Positions 17,096-21,790 of a stretch of DNA of 21,790 bases are shown piece after piece. Positions within the stretch are counted from its first letter, which is position 1. Each line of letters begins with the position of its first letter. The notes beneath the pieces were generated by a model. The model was not told the DNA's origin and did no database searches. It saw only the letters and a program-made list of their open reading frames with translations. A program made the position numbers and the translations under genes. This DNA is from a virus: IMG/VR virus record IMGVR_UViG_3300009790_000092, positions 1 through 21,790 of that record; one strand, given 5' to 3'.

Positions 17096-17103
17096 TATCT
17101 TTG
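17096..17103 (+). promoter_or_regulatory. Candidate promoter -7 element (TATCTTTG) giving a near-leaderless mRNA
   Basis: An exact TAnnTTTG match, identical to the element at 9022, lies in the 20-base gap before the GNAT-like gene. It ends six bases before the ATG at 17110, so a start at normal distance would fall on or next to the start codon. No TTG lies 17-23 bases upstream; the nearest TTTG is at 17051. It should drive the GNAT gene and the internal virion genes that follow. Confidence 0.55.
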
Positions 17104-17109
17104 TGCTAA

Positions 17110-17520
17110 ATGAAATTTAATATTAGGGTACTTAAAGAAAACGACTATAATGATATCCTAGTTCCTTGGTGGAAAGATTGGGGTTGGACACCTCCGGTAA
17201 AAGATTTTTTACCACTAAACGGGCTTGGTGGTATCATGATAGAATGGCAGGGAGCTCCGGTTTGTGCGGGTTTTGTAATTCAATCAGATACTAAGGTTGC
17301 TTGGGTCGATTGGATTGTATCTAGTAAAACATTTAGAGAAAAGCCACATAGAAGGGACGCACTCCATTTGTTGGTACAAACATTAACCGATGTAGCGAGA
17401 GAAAGAGGAAATAAATATGTTTATGCATTAATTAAAAACTCCCCTTTAGTTGATGTTTATCTTAACAACGGATATGTGAAGGGAGATAATTATAATTTTG
17501 AAATGATAAAAGCAATATAA
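17110..17520 (+). CDS. GNAT-fold N-acetyltransferase-like protein
   Basis: The 136-residue product has the GNAT layout: an N-terminal beta-alpha unit (IRVLKENDYNDILVPWW), a central beta hairpin (GIMIEWQGAPVCAGFVI; KVAWVDWIVSSKTF), a long helix (ALHLLVQTLTDVARERG, 84-100), a strand (YVYALIKN), and a final helix-strand with VDVYLNNGY. The family moves an acetyl group from acetyl-CoA to an amine. However, the loop that should carry R/QxxGxG/A reads FREKPHRRDA (75-84), with no glycine, so cofactor binding is uncertain. Similar proteins recur inside the tail clusters of Bacteroidota phages, which hints at a virion-linked role. It is followed after one base by the next gene. Confidence 0.72.
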   Translation: MKFNIRVLKENDYNDILVPWWKDWGWTPPVKDFLPLNGLGGIMIEWQGAPVCAGFVIQSDTKVAWVDWIVSSKTFREKPHRRDALHLLVQTLTDVARERGNKYVYALIKNSPLVDVYLNNGYVKGDNYNFEMIKAI

Positions 17521-17521
17521 T

Positions 17522-18508
17522 ATGGGAGCATTTTCAACAATAGCAGCGGCTGCGGCGTTAGCAATATCGGCAGGTACAACAGTAGCTTCAGGAGTACAAG
17601 CGGGTCGTGCAAGAAAAGACATGGCGGCAGCTGAAGACCGAGCTCAAATGTTTATGGATGAAGCAAGAGGAAAATTAGATATAAACTCATATGATGAACT
17701 ATCGTTGCGTACCGAAGTATTTGATAAGCAAAGAGACCAATTAGCTGCTCTTGGCTCAAATATAGTATCAGCTGTTAGTCAAAGCGATAGACCAATGGCA
17801 TCTATACAAAACGTTGTAAGTGCGGTAATGGATTCAGAATCCAAAATTACAGATAAAGAAGTAAAAGAATTACAAGATTTAGATTTAGTACAGGCAGAAG
17901 AAGAAGCAAGACTAAAGGACATTGGTGTACAATTAGATTTAGGAGAAGTAGCAGGTGCACAAAAAGAAGCTGCAGACGCAAAAGCTGCTGCCGCACAATA
18001 TAAAAAGGATTTTGCGAGTGGCTTGACAAGTACACTTATGCAAGGAGTACAATTAGGTGTTCCATTATTTCAGAAGTCGGCACAGATGAAAGGAATTGAA
18101 AATTTTTCATTTAATGATATGACAGGTGCAGAAGCATTAAAAGGTAAACTAACAGATAGTGAATTTTTAAAAGGATTGGGTGAGGGTAAAGGTTTTGCAG
18201 GTTTAACTTCTGATGATTTAGCAAGTCTTAAAGGTCCGGATGCGTTGAAGGGTGATGATTTAACCGCCTTTTTTAGAAATAAATTATCTGCAGGTAATAT
18301 TAAATATTTAGCCGACCCATCTAAAGGAAATGTAAATCCTTATGTACCACAGACAATACATACAACTAACAAAACTTTGTCAGACCTTAGTATGAATCCT
18401 TACACTATAGGAACAGGTGCGGGAACTCAAGATTTAAATGCTCTCGCTACTGCATTAGGAGTGCCGTTAGAAGCTCTTAAGGCATTAATCACAAATCAAA
18501 AAGGATAA
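17522..18508 (+). CDS. Probable internal virion protein with N-terminal hydrophobic helix
   Basis: This 328-residue protein begins with an Ala-rich hydrophobic stretch (residues 4-24, STIAAAAALAISAGTTVASG) that could insert in a membrane. Then come Ala/Glu/Lys/Gln-rich helices (about 30-165), including a segment around residues 65-105 (KQRDQLAALGSNIVSAVSQS), and a looser Gly/Lys/Asp-rich C-terminal half. The layout resembles T7 gp14-like internal virion proteins, which leave the head and help form a channel in the cell envelope. It has no catalytic motif and ends three bases before the next gene. The GNAT gene is one base upstream, so these genes probably share the promoter element at 17096. 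The assignment is by composition and place. Confidence 0.55.
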   Translation: MGAFSTIAAAAALAISAGTTVASGVQAGRARKDMAAAEDRAQMFMDEARGKLDINSYDELSLRTEVFDKQRDQLAALGSNIVSAVSQSDRPMASIQNVVSAVMDSESKITDKEVKELQDLDLVQAEEEARLKDIGVQLDLGEVAGAQKEAADAKAAAAQYKKDFASGLTSTLMQGVQLGVPLFQKSAQMKGIENFSFNDMTGAEALKGKLTDSEFLKGLGEGKGFAGLTSDDLASLKGPDALKGDDLTAFFRNKLSAGNIKYLADPSKGNVNPYVPQTIHTTNKTLSDLSMNPYTIGTGAGTQDLNALATALGVPLEALKALITNQKG

Positions 18509-18511
18509 TAT

Positions 18512-20419
18512 ATGGCAACGAGTTTTGGATATGTAAGAGAAGACAGGGAAGATAGAGTCAATTGGGCACAAATTGGGAAGGATGCAAGTCAAGCAATTTT
18601 AGATGAAAGACAACGTAGAATTGACGAGAAGGAAAGAATAAGAGTAGAGTCAAAGGAATTTAACGACGAGCTCTATGATGCTATTCCATCTGACAATAAT
18701 CTAATTAGAACTCAAGCGTTAGACATGGCTAATCTTATGTCTCAAGAAAGACTTCAACAAGATAGAGACTTACAAGATGGTATTCTTTCTGTAAGAGACT
18801 ATACAATACAAAGACAAAACTTATACACTACGGCTGAAATGGCAGGAGATATAAATTCTAAAAAAGCCGAAGCATATAAAAGCTACATTACCGCAGTTAA
18901 TAATGGAACTTTATCACCTGAAAGTTCTGCGGTAAAAGCATATTACGAACAATTTACTGCTTTAGATAAATACGGTTTACAATTAGACCCTTCAGGAAAT
19001 GGTTATTTTACTCCTAAATTATTTGATGAGAATGGTGTAGTGACAGGATTTTCTGATAACCCAAAAGATTTTGTAGGCATGAAAGGATACCAATCTAATT
19101 TGTTTGCATTAAAACCTGCTGTTGATTTAGAATCAGATAAAGGTATAGTAAATACAGTAATAGGAGCTGCAGCTGAAACATGGAAGATTGCGGGGGGTGG
19201 TTTTAAAACTGTAGCGGATGCATTTCAGAACCCTGCTTTTCAAGAAGAATTAGAAAATATTATAAAAGCACAACTTGTAAATCCTGATGTAACATCAGCT
19301 ATTGCCGGTAAATATTTAAGTAAATACGAATACGAGTTTTTAAAAGGTGGCGAAACATCTAAAGGAGGAAACGTAATACCTTTGCGTATAAATCCTTCAA
19401 GTGGGATGTGGGAGTTTGATGCAGATAGTGAGCAAGGTAAAGTAGTTACAGGAGATGTAGTTGAAATGATAAAAACTAGAGTAAGAGCAGGAATGGGTAG
19501 AGATGAAACTCCATATACTGCATCTGAAATAAAAACATATAGAAGTAATACGGCTGTAAAAACAAATAAAGAAGAAACTGCTAAACAATTATTTGCATTG
19601 CAACAAGGTACTGCCGATGAAGTAAAAGCAGCTATAAGATTCTTTGAGGGCAATAATCAGATTACAAACTTCACTATTGCAGATAATGGTGCATCGTTTA
19701 CTTATGACGTTACTGATACTAATGGTAATACATTCCAAAGAAAAATCGATAGAAGTGTAAATCCTGATTTATTCTTTACACAAGTAGGAGAGAAGTTTAG
19801 TAAGTTTAGCTTAGGTGAATTAAAAGGTACAAAGTTCTTTAAGAACAACCAAAACAATACAGTAGCTGATGCTTCTAATCCTGATAATCAACTAAACTAT
19901 AGTAACCTAAGTGATGAAATAGTGTTTGAAGCTCTAGATGTAACACCTCCTGATAAAGATAAAATCAAAAGTATACTAACAGATACTTACAATAAGGATG
20001 GTGAAATTGTGTCGGTGCAAGAAAGGTTTAAGGAGAACTTACCTAACGGTCTTGAAGAAGCATTAAATATAGAATTAACTTCCTCGAATGTAAACAACGC
20101 ACAATTTGTAGGTGAAGATGGTGAGTATGCTGTAATAAATATACCAAATGTAACTGCAGGACCTGTGTTAATAAAAAATGACGAAGCGAATTTAATTAAA
20201 GCGATTGCTAAAATACAAAATGCAGCTAAACAAGGCGGCACAGTTAGCAACCAAGACATGATAAAACTATTTGGCATAGACCTTAACAGAGGAAAAGTAT
20301 TTTACGAAACAATTACAGGAGCTGACACTCAAGCTGTAGAAGATGCGTTTAGTGCAAATGCAAATGCAGGTTCAGGGTCAGGTTCAAGCTCAGGTGTTAA
20401 TGGCTCAGATTTTAATTAG
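18512..20419 (+). CDS. Probable internal virion / ejected structural protein
   Basis: The 635-residue, mostly helical product has a highly charged N-terminus (residues 8-50, many Arg, Glu and Asp; DERQRRIDEKERIRVESKEF), then mixed alpha/beta regions. It ends in a Gly/Ser-rich tail (AGSGSGSSSGVNG near 618-631). It lies between a gp14-like protein and a large gene running out of the window, the place where podoviruses encode proteins packed in the head and ejected with the DNA (compare T7 gp15 and gp16). I see no peptidoglycan hydrolase, protease or nuclease motif. The Gly/Ser tail looks like an interdomain linker that ends at a stop codon. Start ATG is three bases after the previous stop, and the stop is TAG. 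The function is inferred from order only. Confidence 0.5.
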   Translation: MATSFGYVREDREDRVNWAQIGKDASQAILDERQRRIDEKERIRVESKEFNDELYDAIPSDNNLIRTQALDMANLMSQERLQQDRDLQDGILSVRDYTIQRQNLYTTAEMAGDINSKKAEAYKSYITAVNNGTLSPESSAVKAYYEQFTALDKYGLQLDPSGNGYFTPKLFDENGVVTGFSDNPKDFVGMKGYQSNLFALKPAVDLESDKGIVNTVIGAAAETWKIAGGGFKTVADAFQNPAFQEELENIIKAQLVNPDVTSAIAGKYLSKYEYEFLKGGETSKGGNVIPLRINPSSGMWEFDADSEQGKVVTGDVVEMIKTRVRAGMGRDETPYTASEIKTYRSNTAVKTNKEETAKQLFALQQGTADEVKAAIRFFEGNNQITNFTIADNGASFTYDVTDTNGNTFQRKIDRSVNPDLFFTQVGEKFSKFSLGELKGTKFFKNNQNNTVADASNPDNQLNYSNLSDEIVFEALDVTPPDKDKIKSILTDTYNKDGEIVSVQERFKENLPNGLEEALNIELTSSNVNNAQFVGEDGEYAVINIPNVTAGPVLIKNDEANLIKAIAKIQNAAKQGGTVSNQDMIKLFGIDLNRGKVFYETITGADTQAVEDAFSANANAGSGSGSSSGVNGSDFN

Positions 20420-20424
20420 TAAAT

Positions 20425-21790
20425 ATGAACGAAAAAGCATTTAAACAGTTATACGAGGAGTTCGTAAACACCGGATATAAAGGTGATAGAACAGAGTTTA
20501 TAGAACTTTTATCTACAAACACCGATGCTTTTATGCAAGGTTTTAATGCCTTCACATCAACCGGTTATAACGGTGATGAAGATGCATTCGCTGAATTAAT
20601 AGGGGTTACATCTCCTCTAAAAAAAAAAGACGAACCTCAAGAAAGTGGCGAATCAGTTGTGGAAGATGGTCAATTACTCTCCGATACTCCTGATAAAAAA
20701 ACTGCAATCACAGATAGAGATATTCCTCAAATGCTTGAGAGAATTGAAGCTACAGTTAATGGACAACCATTATGGCAAGTAGTAGGTGCTAGGTCTGCCG
20801 AAGAATTAAGAGAAGCTATAAACATAAATACAGACTACGAACAAAGAGTTGATGCTGACGCTATGCCGCCGGAGGTTCAAGATGACCCTGCATTGATGGC
20901 AGAATATATAAAAAACTTCCCTGCACCAACCGAAAGACAAATGGAACTCTATGCAGAATTTTCAGGAGGTAACTATGATGAAATCTTATATAACTTTGAT
21001 GAAGAAGAAGGAACAGGGGATGTAATTCCTGTAGACCTACCTGAAGTAGCTGTCGAAAAAGAAGCAAAGAAAAGAACGAAAGAAGAAGTTATAGAACAAA
21101 AGGATGAGCTACTACTAGACATGGTAGGAGAAAGTAATCAGACACCACAGGATGTAATAGATAAGGTTGATAATATAGATAAAGAAGCAAGAGCTAAAGT
21201 TACAGAACAAGTAGGTGTAGATTTAAGTAATGCTTCATATTATAATGAAGATGGCACAGTTAATTTAGATAAAGTAAATTTTGAAAGACAAGTTGAAATT
21301 GCTAAAGAAGAAATAGACCCTAACTTTGATGAGTTTGAAGAAGGGGTGACTGCAAGACAAAGACAATTACGAAACCAAAGAATTAAAGCTACTAGGAAAC
21401 TTCAAGAAGAATTTGAAAAAGTAGAATCAAGAGATGATTTAAGTGTTGAGGATTTAACATTATTAAATAATATGTTAAATGAAGACCTTCCATTGATTAC
21501 AGGTGAACTGATAGCTAATGATGACAATGAACAAACCATAGATTTTTTAAATGAAAAGTTTGGAAAATATAATTTAGTTTTTACTCCAACATCCTTAGGT
21601 GGCATGAGAGTTACTAGAGCAGACGGTAAAGCTGATATAGCTATTAATATAGACCCTAATATAGGGTCTACCGAAAAAGAGAGACAAGCATTGGCTAATT
21701 TCATTACATTAAATGCTGATGTTCCTGATGTAGAGCTGATGGATGTAGAAGGTTACCAACAAAAAGCTAAAAGAGCTCAGGACATGAGAA
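20425..21790 (+). CDS. N-terminus of a large internal virion-type protein (3' end outside window)
   Basis: From ATG 20425 the frame stays open for 455 codons to the window edge. Residues 5-60 hold two copies of a 30-residue motif built on F(x)NTGYxGDxxxF (FVNTGYKGDRTEF; FTSTGYNGDEDAF). An acidic low-complexity linker follows, then charged helices (about 200-345) and an alpha/beta segment near 365-425 (NLVFTPTSLGGMRVTRADGK, then IAINIDPNIG). I associate the N-terminal repeats and this later segment with very long internal proteins of Bacteroidota phages. Such proteins may carry lytic or polymerase domains further on, but none is visible here. An A10 run (20619-20628) lies just after the repeats. 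It begins five bases after the preceding TAG. Confidence 0.6.
   Translation, partial: MNEKAFKQLYEEFVNTGYKGDRTEFIELLSTNTDAFMQGFNAFTSTGYNGDEDAFAELIGVTSPLKKKDEPQESGESVVEDGQLLSDTPDKKTAITDRDIPQMLERIEATVNGQPLWQVVGARSAEELREAININTDYEQRVDADAMPPEVQDDPALMAEYIKNFPAPTERQMELYAEFSGGNYDEILYNFDEEEGTGDVIPVDLPEVAVEKEAKKRTKEEVIEQKDELLLDMVGESNQTPQDVIDKVDNIDKEARAKVTEQVGVDLSNASYYNEDGTVNLDKVNFERQVEIAKEEIDPNFDEFEEGVTARQRQLRNQRIKATRKLQEEFEKVESRDDLSVEDLTLLNNMLNEDLPLITGELIANDDNEQTIDFLNEKFGKYNLVFTPTSLGGMRVTRADGKADIAINIDPNIGSTEKERQALANFITLNADVPDVELMDVEGYQQKAKRAQDMR
20437..20604 (+). repeat. Two tandem 30-residue coding repeats (TGYxGD motif)
   Basis: Residues 5-34 and 35-60 of the last gene align with period 30: FVNTGYKGDRTEF against FTSTGYNGDEDAF. 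The core TGY-x-GD and the flanking aromatic residues are shared. The DNA is partly conserved (accggatataaaggtgat against accggttataacggtgat). A short helical protein-binding or anchoring module is likely. Confidence 0.7.
21650..21670 (+). repeat. Perfect intragenic inverted repeat
   Basis: TAGACCCTA (21650-21658) and TAGGGTCTA (21662-21670) form a 9-bp perfect stem with a 3-base loop inside the last gene, encoding the DPNIGS region. No T-run follows, so it is not a classical terminator. It stands out because GC pairs are scarce in this AT-rich sequence. Confidence 0.5.

Noticed and set aside
6970-20380. Frequent GCAGG(T/A) on the + strand from the capsid gene onward, considered as a recombination or packaging signal
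   Set aside because: Most of the copies I checked are in frame as GCA-GGN, encoding Ala-Gly in Ala/Gly-rich virion proteins, so codon preference explains them. A count against shuffled codons would settle it.
21452-21480. AT-only imperfect hairpin (ATTTAACAT ... ATGTTAAAT) in the last gene
   Set aside because: It is formed only of weak A/T pairs in a Leu/Asn-rich coding stretch and has no T-run or functional context; chance is the simplest explanation.
5571-21704. Open frames on the minus strand, for example 8481-8744, 19240-19653 and 21402-21704
   Set aside because: Each lies within a well-supported + strand gene, has low-complexity Ser/Leu/Phe-rich translation, and has no promoter or recognisable motif.
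1-21790. Stop-codon reassignment, as known in some crAss-like phages
   Set aside because: Genes end normally at TAA, TAG and TGA, and no large gene needs read-through of an in-frame stop.
1-21790. CRISPR arrays, tRNA genes, insertion sequences, att sites or defence and anti-defence cassettes
   Set aside because: None was seen. The genes are tightly packed and the longest gap without a coding region is under 75 bases.

Overview
The window is a stretch of a tailed double-stranded DNA phage genome, or of a prophage or metagenomic contig of one. It holds a nearly gap-free, AT-rich block of 16 genes, all on the + strand, encoding DNA packaging, capsid and short-tail proteins. The likely host is a member of the Bacteroidota, probably a flavobacterium. 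The reasons are the A/T-rich leaders without clear Shine-Dalgarno sequences, three intergenic copies of the Bacteroidota -7 promoter element (TAnnTTTG), and protein signatures resembling those of short-tailed Bacteroidota phages, including the wider crAss-like assemblage. Family names here come from recalled sequence signatures; no search was run. The genetic code is standard: TAA, TAG and TGA all end genes.

Layout. Positions 1-887: the 3' end of a GroES-like co-chaperonin, an Fe(II)/2-oxoglutarate oxygenase that overlaps it by ATGA, and a small helical protein in the place expected for the terminase small subunit. Positions 865-5543: terminase large subunit and portal, also joined by an ATGA overlap. 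Positions 5572-8207: a promoter element, a scaffold-like protein, the major capsid protein and a strong intrinsic terminator. Positions 8230-9018: a lone 249-residue protein followed by a second terminator. Positions 9022-17089: a second promoter element, two connector or ring-type proteins, a very large nozzle (tail stabilisation) protein and two further tail proteins. Positions 17096-21790: a third promoter element almost touching the start codon of a GNAT-like gene, then two probable internal virion proteins and the start of a large gene that leaves the window.

How it works together. The scaffold and capsid proteins would form the procapsid around the portal. The terminase would fill it with DNA, the two connector proteins would close the portal, and the nozzle and its accessory proteins would form the short tail. 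The three products after the GNAT gene are probably carried in the head and ejected. There is no tape-measure, tail-tube or sheath gene, which fits a podovirus.

Most worth a second look: the nozzle appears to be split over separate genes with a cysteine-containing tail module divided across a gene boundary; the terminase has a Walker A-like motif lacking the usual lysine; the three promoter-like elements have good -7 boxes but no -33 TTG at normal spacing; and an oxygenase is coupled to a co-chaperonin. I saw no CRISPR array, tRNA, insertion sequence or defence cassette.
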